Assembly: GCF_014841125.1 (NCBI RefSeq)
Contig: NZ_JACYTQ010000003.1
Span: 372,001-436,000, forward strand
Source: Echinicola arenosa
GTDB lineage: Bacteria; Bacteroidota; Bacteroidia; Cytophagales; Cyclobacteriaceae
Direction: 5' to 3'
DNA: 64,000 nt
The notes below the pieces were generated by a model. The model was not told the origin of the DNA. It saw nothing but the letters and a program-made list of their open reading frames with translations, and searched no databases. Numbering within the stretch: position 1 is the stretch's first letter; each line of letters opens with the position of its first letter. Below are positions 1 through 7,772 of this stretch, in pieces. The position numbers were made by a program, and so were the translations under genes.

Positions 1-480
1 GCCGCTAAAGCTGGAAGTGAATCCGCTTATTTCTTTGGTGATGATGGCAGCCAATTAAAAGAATATGCTTGGTATGAAGAAAACAGTGAAGAAACTACCC
101 ATGAAATAGGTCAAAAGAAGCCTAATCCATGGGATCTATATGATATATATGGAAATGTTCTGGAGTGGACCAATGACGCTTATGTCCCTAGTTATCCAAG
201 CTCTAATGGACTTGATAAAAACCCCGTTCAAACTACCGAAGAGCTTTACCCTAGAGCTATAAGAGGAGGGAGTTTTGTCAGTGAGGCAGATGAATTGAGA
301 AGCAGTAAGCGTTTTTATTCCACACCAGATTGGAAGCAAATTGATCCACAAATTCCTAAAAGCCAATGGTGGTTCCCAGAAGCACCATTTCTTGGCATTA
401 GAGTGGTGAGGCCACTGGTTACTCCTTCAGAAGAGGAGATCATGGCTTACTATAATCAAGCACCTATTGATGACTATTAA
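1..480 (+). CDS. Formylglycine-generating-enzyme-like (SUMF1) domain protein, 5' truncated
   Basis: The reading frame is open from base 1 and stops at 478-480, so about 159 C-terminal residues are visible and the start lies upstream of the window. The segment carries the hallmark of the FGE-sulfatase fold: KKPNPWDLYDIYGNVLEW, then RAIRGGSF, and a closing LGIRVVRP strand. This C-type-lectin-like fold is found in sulfatase-activating enzymes and also in gliding proteins GldJ/GldK, so the exact role cannot be fixed from this fragment. The next gene starts 20 bp downstream on the same strand and encodes an exported oxidoreductase, so the two may be co-transcribed. Family confident; specific function unknown. 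Confidence 0.8.
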   Translation, partial: AAKAGSESAYFFGDDGSQLKEYAWYEENSEETTHEIGQKKPNPWDLYDIYGNVLEWTNDAYVPSYPSSNGLDKNPVQTTEELYPRAIRGGSFVSEADELRSSKRFYSTPDWKQIDPQIPKSQWWFPEAPFLGIRVVRPLVTPSEEEIMAYYNQAPIDDY

Positions 481-500
481 TCATAAAACCTATAAATAAC

Positions 501-1820
501 ATGAACCTTAAACAAAAGAATGAAAGAAGAGACTTCCTTAAAACTACTGCTCTCGTTACCGGTGGAGCCATGTTAAGTCCCTTTACATTACCGAAAGCAT
601 ACGCTCAAGGTAGTGACGAGATAAAGATTGCTTTGATCGGTTGTGGCGGCCGTGGAACAGGTGCTGCATTCCAAGCATTTGGTACTGATCAAAATATAAA
701 ATTAGTGGCCATGGCTGATGCCTTTAGGGATCGCCTGGACGATAGTTATAAAGCATTATCCACTAAAATAGGAACAGATAAGGTAGTAGTAACTGAAGAT
801 AAAAAATTTGTAGGCTTTGATGCTTATAAAGATGCTATAAAGGAAGCTGACGTGGTGCTTTTGGCTACCCCTCCAGGTTTCCGCCCTATGCATTTTGAAG
901 AAGCCATCAAACAGGGCAAGCATGTCTTTATGGAGAAACCAGTGGCTACGGATGCCAATGGAATCCGTAAGGTGATCGCAGCTGCGGAACAGGCCAAAGC
1001 TAAAAAACTTAATGTTGTCGTGGGGCTTCAGAGAAGGTACCAAGACAATTATATCGAAACCATCAACAGAATTCATGACGGCGCCATTGGTGAAGTGGTA
1101 GGAGGTCATGTATATTGGAATGGAGGAGGGGTATGGACCCGAGCCAGACAACCTGAACAAACAGAAATGGAATACCAAATGAGAAACTGGTATTACTTTA
1201 ACTGGTTATGTGGAGATCATATCACAGAGCAGCACGTCCACAATTTAGATATTGCCAACTGGGTGAAAGGTGGTTATCCTGTTAAAGCTGAAGGTACTGG
1301 TGGAAGAATGGTCAGAACTGGTTTGGATACTGGTGAAATCTTTGATCACCACACCATTCGATTGACTTATGCTGATGGCACCATTATCAATAGTGAGTGT
1401 CGTCACTTCCCCGGAGCAGATAACAAAGTGGATGAATCATTCATTGGCACCAAAGGGCGGGCTTATATGAATGCCGGTAATGTTGGGAAAATTTGGGGCT
1501 TAGATAATTCTGTTATTTATGATCATGATGGCAAAGGTAACATCAACCCTTACCAACAAGAACATAACAAGTTGTTTGGAGCTATAGTAAATGGCGAGTA
1601 TGTATATGAGGATGCTACCAGAGCTGCTATGAGTACCATGACCGCTATTTTGGGCAGAAATGCAACCTATACTGGTAAAGAAATTACTTGGGATGAAGCT
1701 TTCAACTCAGAAATTGACCTGATGCCGGATACTTATGCTTGGGATGCCATGCCAAAAATTCTTCCTAACGAAGATGGGCTATACCCACATGCTGTACCAG
1801 GTAAAACTAAGGTGGTTTAA
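501..1820 (+). CDS. Tat-exported Gfo/Idh/MocA-family oxidoreductase
   Basis: This is a 439-residue NAD(P)-dependent oxidoreductase of the Gfo/Idh/MocA family, which acts on sugars and sugar-like compounds. The N-terminus has a twin-arginine signal (R9-R10, RRDFLKTTALVTGG) followed by a hydrophobic stretch and a cleavage-like AYAQ, so the folded enzyme is probably exported to the periplasm. The Rossmann motif ALIGCGGRGTG lies around residues 44-54, and the family signature MEKPVATD, with the catalytic-region lysine, follows near residue 144. Substrate is not predictable. It follows the FGE-like gene by 20 bp and ends at a strong hairpin terminator. Confidence 0.9.
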   Translation: MNLKQKNERRDFLKTTALVTGGAMLSPFTLPKAYAQGSDEIKIALIGCGGRGTGAAFQAFGTDQNIKLVAMADAFRDRLDDSYKALSTKIGTDKVVVTEDKKFVGFDAYKDAIKEADVVLLATPPGFRPMHFEEAIKQGKHVFMEKPVATDANGIRKVIAAAEQAKAKKLNVVVGLQRRYQDNYIETINRIHDGAIGEVVGGHVYWNGGGVWTRARQPEQTEMEYQMRNWYYFNWLCGDHITEQHVHNLDIANWVKGGYPVKAEGTGGRMVRTGLDTGEIFDHHTIRLTYADGTIINSECRHFPGADNKVDESFIGTKGRAYMNAGNVGKIWGLDNSVIYDHDGKGNINPYQQEHNKLFGAIVNGEYVYEDATRAAMSTMTAILGRNATYTGKEITWDEAFNSEIDLMPDTYAWDAMPKILPNEDGLYPHAVPGKTKVV

Positions 1821-1839
1821 AAACCTTAAAATATATTAG

Positions 1840-1883
1840 AATTAGAAGGGGCTGGATATTAAATTATCCAGCCCCTTCTAATT
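1840..1883. terminator. Bidirectional rho-independent terminator
   Basis: A perfect 19-bp inverted repeat (1840-1858 with 1865-1883) closes a 6-base loop. It lies between the convergent ends of the oxidoreductase gene and the TrpF-like gene, and A/T-rich flanks on both sides suit termination in both directions. Confidence 0.85.
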
Positions 1884-1898
1884 GATTAAGAAAAGCTT

Positions 1899-2525
1899 CT
1901 AGTCTTCTTCTTCCAATACTTCCAAGATATCAGCCAATTCATCAAAATCCTTATAACCAGGTTTGATTTCATCACCTCCCTTTAATGCGATTCCTTCAAC
2001 AGGGAGCTCTTCCAAAAGCGAACTGATATTATCAGCATCTAAGCCAAAGCCGAGTAACACTTTGCACTTTTCAGCAATGGCCTTGATCAAATCTTTTACT
2101 TCATCTTTAAGCTCTAGACTATCAGATTCTAAAAGTAGTATGACATTATTTTCCTTTAAGCTTGGCGCTTTGGTCAACAAATGTTGCAACATTTCCACGT
2201 TATTGATCTCTTGCTTTAAAATAAGATTAAAGGAGGAGTTAAGGAGCATAGGAAGATGTAATTCTTCTGTAATCTGAAGATAGCTAAATCCCTCATAAGT
2301 TTTGGCTGTTTCTAAAATAGCGTCAGGATGAGAGGCTTCAAACTCTCCAACATATTCCAAGCCAGAAAGCCAATCGGTCATTTCCTTATATTTTTCAGGA
2401 GACAAATAATCTTTGTTTCCTTCCTCTAGGTTGAAACCCATCAGGTTGACATACATTCCCGCGCAATATCTGGCATCGCTAAGGTTATTTACTGTGCTTA
2501 TTTTTACAAAAGTCTTAAGCGCCAT
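1899..2525 (-). CDS. TrpF-like (phosphoribosylanthranilate isomerase fold) protein without catalytic residues
   Basis: The 208-residue product aligns by eye with phosphoribosylanthranilate isomerase. The N-terminus FVKISTVNNLSDARYCAG matches the TrpF pattern VKICGITNLEDA, and the C-terminal LLGFGLDADNIS with EIKPGYKD matches the family's phosphate-binding GGL and SGVE-xPGxKD segments. The cysteine that acts as general base in TrpF is serine here (KIS), and the DSxxGGTGxxF segment carrying the catalytic aspartate is not recognisable. I therefore infer a TIM-barrel relative that has lost isomerase activity. No other trp genes are nearby. Length is near normal for TrpF. Its role is unknown. Confidence 0.65.
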   Translation of the reverse strand: MALKTFVKISTVNNLSDARYCAGMYVNLMGFNLEEGNKDYLSPEKYKEMTDWLSGLEYVGEFEASHPDAILETAKTYEGFSYLQITEELHLPMLLNSSFNLILKQEINNVEMLQHLLTKAPSLKENNVILLLESDSLELKDEVKDLIKAIAEKCKVLLGFGLDADNISSLLEELPVEGIALKGGDEIKPGYKDFDELADILEVLEEED

Positions 2526-2658
2526 TCCAATTTGATGTTTTAGCTAATTTAACTTTAAATGAGCCCAAAGATAAATAGAAAAGGGACTTTTACTAAATAC
2601 CTAAAGGGTGGGTTTTCAAATTTAGGTACATTAATTTTAACTTTTTGATAGGAAATTG

Positions 2659-2666
2659 TATTTTTG
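2659..2666 (+). promoter_or_regulatory. Probable -7 promoter box (TAnnTTTG)
   Basis: TATTTTTG matches the Bacteroidota -7 consensus TAnnTTTG and lies 21 bp before the lipoprotein start at 2688. No well-spaced -33 TTTG is obvious, so this rests on the -7 box and its position alone. Confidence 0.45.
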
Positions 2667-2687
2667 CAGATCACCATTACTTGCTGA

Positions 2688-3365
2688 ATGCGAACAAGTT
2701 TACTCTTTTGTTTCATCATATTGCTTGCTGCTTGTCAGCAAAAAGAAACAGAACCAATTGATTTAGGTTATGATTATATGCCGCTAGAAGTCAATAGGTT
2801 TTGGATATATGAAGTTGATGAAACCATTTTTTATGGAGAAAATGATAGTGAATCCTCACATTTTTATTTCCGAGATGTCATTTCAGAAAGTTACATAGGA
2901 GAAGAAGGAAGACTTGTTTATTTGGTCAACCGGGAAAAATCTACAGATCAAACCACTTGGTCAAACCACATGGTATATACTTTGCAAGTAAAACAAAATG
3001 CTTTGGTCCGATCTAGTGAAAACCAATATACCGTAAGTTTTGTCTTTCCACCGAAGCAAGCAATAGTTTGGGACGGAAATGCTTATAACACCCTTAATGA
3101 AGATGATTATAACCTTGAATTGGTAAAAGCCTATGAGGTTGGGGGTAAAACTTATCAATCTACCGCTAAGGTGTATCAAGAAACCGAAGATGACCTCATC
3201 ACCATACGGGACAATAGGTATGAAGTGTATGCCAAAGGAGTTGGAATGATTGAAGAGTATAAAGAAGTCCTCACTTACTGTTCAAGAAATGATTGCCTAG
3301 GTGAACAAATTATCGATAGTGGCCGTTTTATTCATTTGAAACTGATCAATAATGGACAATATTAA
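2688..3365 (+). CDS. Uncharacterised lipoprotein
   Basis: The 225-residue product opens with a short hydrophobic signal and a lipobox, ILLAAC (Cys16), so it is probably a lipid-anchored envelope protein. The mature part begins after a charged, Gln/Glu-rich linker and looks beta-rich (alternating aromatic and polar residues, FWIYEVDETIFY). I recognise no named domain. The last 14 bp overlap the start of the downstream secreted subtilase, which suggests translational coupling. A partner or folding role for that protease is only a guess. Confidence 0.75.
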   Translation: MRTSLLFCFIILLAACQQKETEPIDLGYDYMPLEVNRFWIYEVDETIFYGENDSESSHFYFRDVISESYIGEEGRLVYLVNREKSTDQTTWSNHMVYTLQVKQNALVRSSENQYTVSFVFPPKQAIVWDGNAYNTLNEDDYNLELVKAYEVGGKTYQSTAKVYQETEDDLITIRDNRYEVYAKGVGMIEEYKEVLTYCSRNDCLGEQIIDSGRFIHLKLINNGQY

Positions 3366-5004
3366 AAGACTGGTCATAGCTACAGCCTTAATCATCCTTC
3401 AAGGAACTATGGCCTATGGACAGGACAGGTATGCTATTAAATATAAATATAAACCGCAGGACACATATAGTCTTGATGAACCAACTGCTTTTTTGACTCA
3501 AAAAGCCATGGATCGTCGCGAAAGAGAAGGTATACTTGCAGATAGCACAGACTTACCTGTTGCGGAGAGATACATTGACATTATCGATGACATGGTGGAC
3601 AATGTGCAATATCATTCCAAATGGATGAATGCATCTGTTGTAGTGGCCAATGCAGAACAAATTGAGGCAATCAAAGCGCTTCCATTTGTGAAAGAAGATG
3701 GAGTCGAGTTGATTGCTAAAGGTTTTTATATGAATGGAAGAAGTTCCAATTCCAATATCCTTAAAATGCCTGTTAGTATTCAAGTTCGTGGAAAATCCAA
3801 GGCGGAAGAAGATTATGCTTTTCAAAATGGTTTGTTAGGAGTGCCAGAAATGCATGGTGAAGGACTGACGGGAAAAGGAATTACAATAGCTGTATTTGAT
3901 GGTGGTTTTATGAATACTGATGAAATCATAGGATTAAAGCACCTTCTTGATGATAATAGAATTATTGCTACTAAAGACCTAGTGACCCCATGGTCAGAAA
4001 GTGTTTATAGGACAGAAACTCATGGTACTTCAGCTTTGTCATTGATTGCTGCGAATGATGTCAATACTCTTGTATCGGGTGCTTACGATGCCAATTATAT
4101 CCTTTGTATCACGGAAGATGTTGCTTCGGAATACCGAATTGAAGAATATAACTGGGCAAGAGCGGCCGAATTTGCTGATAGTCTAGGTGTGGATATCATC
4201 AATAGTTCTTTGGGGTACACCACTTTCAATGATCCAAGCATGAATTATGAAAAGTCTGACTTGGATGGAAAAACTGCAGTAATCACCCAAGCTGCCACTT
4301 TGGCCGCAGAAAGAGGGATATTGGTGGTTTCCAGCGCAGGCAATGAAGGAGGTGGATCTGAAACAACGATTACAGCACCATCGGACGCAGAAGGAATCTT
4401 GGCAATTGGAGCAGTTTCAAAAGACCTGAGCAGGGCTTCTTTTAGCTCAATAGGCCCAACAGCAGATGGTAGAATTAAACCAGACTTGTCTGCACTCGGC
4501 AGTGGTGTAAGACTTTGGAGAGGAAGTAATAATACTTCTACTGCTAGTGGGACTTCTTTTTCTGCTCCTCAAATAGCTGCCTTGGCAGCGGGGATATGGC
4601 AAGGAAGGCCACATTGGACAAAGGATGAACTGATCCATTACTTATTAAAGAGTGGGAGCCAAGCAGAGAATCCAGATGATCAATTGGGGTATGGTATTCC
4701 AAATTTTGACCTGGCCTATTTTGGTGAAGTATTGGATGTAGAAGAAGAGTTTGAAGAATTTCAAACCAAGATCTATCCTAACCCTGTCAATGGTGAAGAA
4801 TTATTTATCCAGTTTGGAAATAGCGCCCAGTGTGATTTCACTTTGATTGATACCAATGGAAAAGTTATTGGGCAAAACACCCTAACAAGAAATTCCAATA
4901 GAGTGCCCTATGAAGTCCAATTGGCAGCGATACACACAGGGCTTTATGTCATAGAATTAAACGAAGGATTTAACAAGGAACGACACAAGTTGCTCATAAA
5001 GTAA
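3352..5004 (+). CDS. Secreted S8 (subtilisin-like) serine protease with T9SS sorting domain
   Basis: This 550-residue protein starts with a signal peptide ending near AYGQ. The subtilase triad is visible: Asp183 in IAVFDGG, His224 in ETHGTSA and Ser402 in ASGTSFSAP, with the oxyanion-region Asn in SSAGNEGG. The last ~75 residues begin with IYPNPVNGEELF and look like a type A C-terminal sorting domain, so export by the type IX system and surface attachment or release are expected. Residues of about 25-150 probably form a propeptide-like region. The start overlaps the preceding lipoprotein gene, and a strong hairpin follows the stop. Substrate unknown. Confidence 0.92.
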   Translation: MDNIKRLVIATALIILQGTMAYGQDRYAIKYKYKPQDTYSLDEPTAFLTQKAMDRREREGILADSTDLPVAERYIDIIDDMVDNVQYHSKWMNASVVVANAEQIEAIKALPFVKEDGVELIAKGFYMNGRSSNSNILKMPVSIQVRGKSKAEEDYAFQNGLLGVPEMHGEGLTGKGITIAVFDGGFMNTDEIIGLKHLLDDNRIIATKDLVTPWSESVYRTETHGTSALSLIAANDVNTLVSGAYDANYILCITEDVASEYRIEEYNWARAAEFADSLGVDIINSSLGYTTFNDPSMNYEKSDLDGKTAVITQAATLAAERGILVVSSAGNEGGGSETTITAPSDAEGILAIGAVSKDLSRASFSSIGPTADGRIKPDLSALGSGVRLWRGSNNTSTASGTSFSAPQIAALAAGIWQGRPHWTKDELIHYLLKSGSQAENPDDQLGYGIPNFDLAYFGEVLDVEEEFEEFQTKIYPNPVNGEELFIQFGNSAQCDFTLIDTNGKVIGQNTLTRNSNRVPYEVQLAAIHTGLYVIELNEGFNKERHKLLIK

Positions 5005-5018
5005 AGTCTCTACTCCAT

Positions 5019-5063
5019 AAAGAAAGTCACTTTGATACTAATCATAAAGTGGCTTTCTTTTTA
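5019..5063. terminator. Rho-independent terminator after the S8 protease
   Basis: A 15-bp stem with one G-U pair (5019-5033 with 5046-5060) is followed by a short T run. It separates the protease gene from the rpe promoter. Confidence 0.8.
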
Positions 5064-5070
5064 GTATAAG

Positions 5071-5104
5071 TTGGGCAAGTTGCGATCGGAAGGGTTTATT
5101 TTTG
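5071..5104 (+). promoter_or_regulatory. Probable promoter of rpe
   Basis: TATTTTTG at 5097-5104 fits the Bacteroidota -7 box. A TTG at 5071-5073, 23 bp upstream, could be the -33 element. The start codon of rpe is 48 bp beyond the -7 box. Confidence 0.5.
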
Positions 5105-5152
5105 TAATTATTTTTTGCTTTCTTTAGGCTCACATTAAAAGTAATTCCAAAT

Positions 5153-5803
5153 ATGAGTACGCTTGTAGCGCCATCAGTATTGGCTTCGGATTTTGCCAAT
5201 CTGCAATCTGAAATTGAAATGCTTAATGAGTCAAGTGCTGATTATATCCATATTGACATCATGGATGGAGTATTTGTTCCCAATATCTCTTTCGGCCTGC
5301 CTGTAGTTGAAGCTATAAATGTACATGCCAAAAAACCTCTGGATGTGCATCTTATGATTGTTAATCCAGATCAATATTTAAAAAGTTTTTCAGATGCTGG
5401 AGCAAGTGTTATTTCAGTGCATCTTGAGGCCTGTCCTCATTTGCACCGCACCATTCAAGCCATCAAAGAACTGGGTTGTAAAGCAGGGGTAGCCATTAAT
5501 CCACATAGTTCTGTTGAACTTTTAAGAGATATTATAAGAGATATTGACCAAGTGATTGTCATGTCAGTAAATCCTGGGTTTGGAGGGCAAAAGTTCATTG
5601 AACATACTTACGCTAAAGTGAGAGCTTTAAAGGCTATCATCACTGCTTCAGGTGCTGAAACAAAAATTGAGATAGATGGTGGGGTCAATCTGGAAAATGC
5701 ACCTAAACTGATCGATGCGGGTGCTGACATTTTAGTAGCGGGCAGTTTTGTATTCAAATCCAGCGATCCCAGCAAAACAATAGCTGAACTTAAGGAACTC
5801 TAG
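5153..5803 (+). CDS. rpe: Ribulose-phosphate 3-epimerase
   Basis: This cytosolic TIM-barrel enzyme interconverts ribulose 5-phosphate and xylulose 5-phosphate in the pentose phosphate pathway. At 216 residues it is the usual length. The family signatures are all present: the opening VAPSVLASDFANL, HIDIMDGVFVPNISFG with the metal-binding His and catalytic Asp, HLMIVNP, MSVNPGFGGQKF and the second catalytic Asp in EIDGGVN. It has its own probable promoter, and a gap of about 150 bp follows before the next gene, so it is likely monocistronic. Confidence 0.97.
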   Translation: MSTLVAPSVLASDFANLQSEIEMLNESSADYIHIDIMDGVFVPNISFGLPVVEAINVHAKKPLDVHLMIVNPDQYLKSFSDAGASVISVHLEACPHLHRTIQAIKELGCKAGVAINPHSSVELLRDIIRDIDQVIVMSVNPGFGGQKFIEHTYAKVRALKAIITASGAETKIEIDGGVNLENAPKLIDAGADILVAGSFVFKSSDPSKTIAELKEL

Positions 5804-5955
5804 CAATCAATTGTTTAGCTTAAATCAATTATGGGATAAATACTATTTCCAATAAAAAAATAGTGTTTTTTTAGATTGAAAACTTGCTTAATTAGCTTTA
5901 AACCCTTTTATTGGAATTTAGTTAAGTTTAGATAATAATAAAAAGATTAAAAAAG

Positions 5956-6459
5956 ATGAAGCGTTTATTTGGATTGGCATTCTTGATGTTGTGTTTATTT
6001 AGTGCTACAGCAATGGCACAGCAAGAAAACACAGAAGCGGAAGAAGTGACTGATGAAGAAATTGAGAAATTTGCATCAATGAAGGATTCTGTTAATCACT
6101 TTATGGAAGTGAAACAAGCAGAGCTGGAGAGTATGATTAAAGAAAATGAGGTATTTGATGTGGCTAGATACAATGAGATTAAGGATGCGTGGGGAGATGA
6201 TGCTAAGCTAACAGAAATTGAAATTACTGAAGACGAAAAAGCGGAGTACAGCAAAATCATGGATACTAAAAATTCACTTTCTGATGTGATCAAAGAAAGG
6301 ATGATTTCATTGATAAAAGATGATGAGGTCCTTGGAGCTGCTACTTATAACAAAGTGAATAGCGCAATGAAAACAGATCCAGAGGTAAAAGCTAAAGTAA
6401 ATGCTTTGATAGCTGAAAAGAAAAGTGCAAGAAGTACTGAAGAAGAAGAGGCTGAGTAA
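5956..6459 (+). CDS. Small exported DUF4168-like protein with an internal duplication
   Basis: The 167-residue product has a signal peptide cut near TAMAQ, then a highly charged helical body and an acidic tail. Two copies of one unit can be aligned: residues of about 33-75 (VTDEEIEKFASMKDSV ... VFDVARYNEI) and about 95-140 (ITEDEKAEYSKIMDTK ... VLGAATYNKV). The 'xFA...V....N.ExxxVxxYNxI' pattern resembles DUF4168, an exported helical domain of unknown function; that assignment is by memory and moderate. A terminator follows the stop codon, so it is probably a single-gene unit. Confidence 0.7.
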   Translation: MKRLFGLAFLMLCLFSATAMAQQENTEAEEVTDEEIEKFASMKDSVNHFMEVKQAELESMIKENEVFDVARYNEIKDAWGDDAKLTEIEITEDEKAEYSKIMDTKNSLSDVIKERMISLIKDDEVLGAATYNKVNSAMKTDPEVKAKVNALIAEKKSARSTEEEEAE

Positions 6460-6482
6460 GCTTTGAAACAAATATATTTTCA

Positions 6483-6514
6483 AAAAGCCTTCCAAATTAT
6501 GGAGGGCTTTTTTG
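6483..6514 (+). terminator. Rho-independent terminator
   Basis: An 11-bp stem with one G-U pair (6483-6493 with 6501-6511) runs into a T tract, just after the DUF4168-like gene. Confidence 0.8.
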
Positions 6515-6634
6515 TGTCTTATGGTCGGTAATTCGTTAATAATATAAGTAGGAAATTCAGTGAAGCCTTTACTTGTAAATGAAATTATCTAAATTGTGTG
6601 CCAACTAACACAAAATTGAAAACCAACTTCTCCT

Positions 6635-7678
6635 ATGAAGAATTTAGCTCCTCGATATATTTCAAGATTATTGACATTATGTTTACAGGATAAATGTCTC
6701 CAGCTGTCCCTTTTTATCATTGCTTTACTGTGTCTCAATTTCCCCTTACAGGCCCAGCAGGAAGATCTATTTGGAATAGACACGAAAGCAAAAAGCAAGA
6801 ATAGAAAGAGCGAAAGTGGTATTGGAAATGCCACCCGGGGAATCATTAGCAAGATCAGTTTGGAGTTATCTACAGGCTATGGACAACATTTCAATACAAT
6901 GGATTTCCAAAGCAGTACACCCGCAAGCTACCCCATTGTACCTATTAACAGTGAAAGCAACACTTCAGATATTGGAACGGGAGACTTGATTCCTTTTGAT
7001 TCCAAAAGTTCAGCCATTCCCCTCAATGCTGGAGTGAGAATAGATATGTTTGGCATATTAAGCATTGGAGGTGGATATGGAAGAGAGTTTGGGAGCATGT
7101 CAGCACTTACAAGTGACCAATTTCAGTTCAATTTCACAAATGACAAATATGTATTTGACAAGCTATATGGAACGGTTGGATTAGTGCTTTTTGATGCGCA
7201 AAGGAGAAGAGCCATATTAAACTGGAAATACAAAAAATATAGTGCACAAAATACCTATATGCAAGCGGAAAAGAAGATTAGGATGAGACAAGATTATCCT
7301 TGGAGATTTATACTGGAAGGAGAGTATGGTTCTATTTCTATTCAAGAAAGCTATGATAATTCCTTAAGCGCTACTGAGCCGTATTTTGGTTTGGGTCTTA
7401 GAATCGAAAGAGACTTTTCTGAATATACGAAAGTATTCCTAAAGCCTTCGGCTGAATTTAGAAAGTTCAATTACCACATTAGTGCATTGGAAGAAATGCA
7501 AACGATAGAACAAAATCTCTACTCGGTAAATCTAGGAGTTGCAGTAAGGTTACCAGGTACAAAAAGGTGTAAATTTCCCGGATGTGGAGTGAAAATGAGG
7601 CACTTACACAATGGTATAGAATATCGAGGAAGTTCAATATGGAACATGCAAAACAGAAAGGTGGGTCAATGGTACTAA
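6635..7678 (+). CDS. Uncharacterised exported protein, probable outer-membrane beta-barrel
   Basis: The 347-residue product has a long N-terminal region whose hydrophobic core (LSLFIIALLCLNFPLQAQ) looks like a signal peptide. Most of the rest alternates aromatic, glycine and polar residues in barrel-like strands (LSIGGGYGREFGS, YFGLGLRIERDF). The last ~40 residues are different: they contain CKFPGCGVKMRH and a basic, aromatic tail, suggesting a small extra domain. I do not recognise the family. It lies directly upstream of gyrA but is separated by about 95 bp. Confidence 0.6.
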   Translation: MKNLAPRYISRLLTLCLQDKCLQLSLFIIALLCLNFPLQAQQEDLFGIDTKAKSKNRKSESGIGNATRGIISKISLELSTGYGQHFNTMDFQSSTPASYPIVPINSESNTSDIGTGDLIPFDSKSSAIPLNAGVRIDMFGILSIGGGYGREFGSMSALTSDQFQFNFTNDKYVFDKLYGTVGLVLFDAQRRRAILNWKYKKYSAQNTYMQAEKKIRMRQDYPWRFILEGEYGSISIQESYDNSLSATEPYFGLGLRIERDFSEYTKVFLKPSAEFRKFNYHISALEEMQTIEQNLYSVNLGVAVRLPGTKRCKFPGCGVKMRHLHNGIEYRGSSIWNMQNRKVGQWY

Positions 7679-7772
7679 AAGTGGCCTAAATAAACCTTTT
7701 GAATGGGAAAATAGTGTTTTAAAACCTTATTCTTTTTATTATCTTGCAACCTTATATTGAGAATTATAAAAT

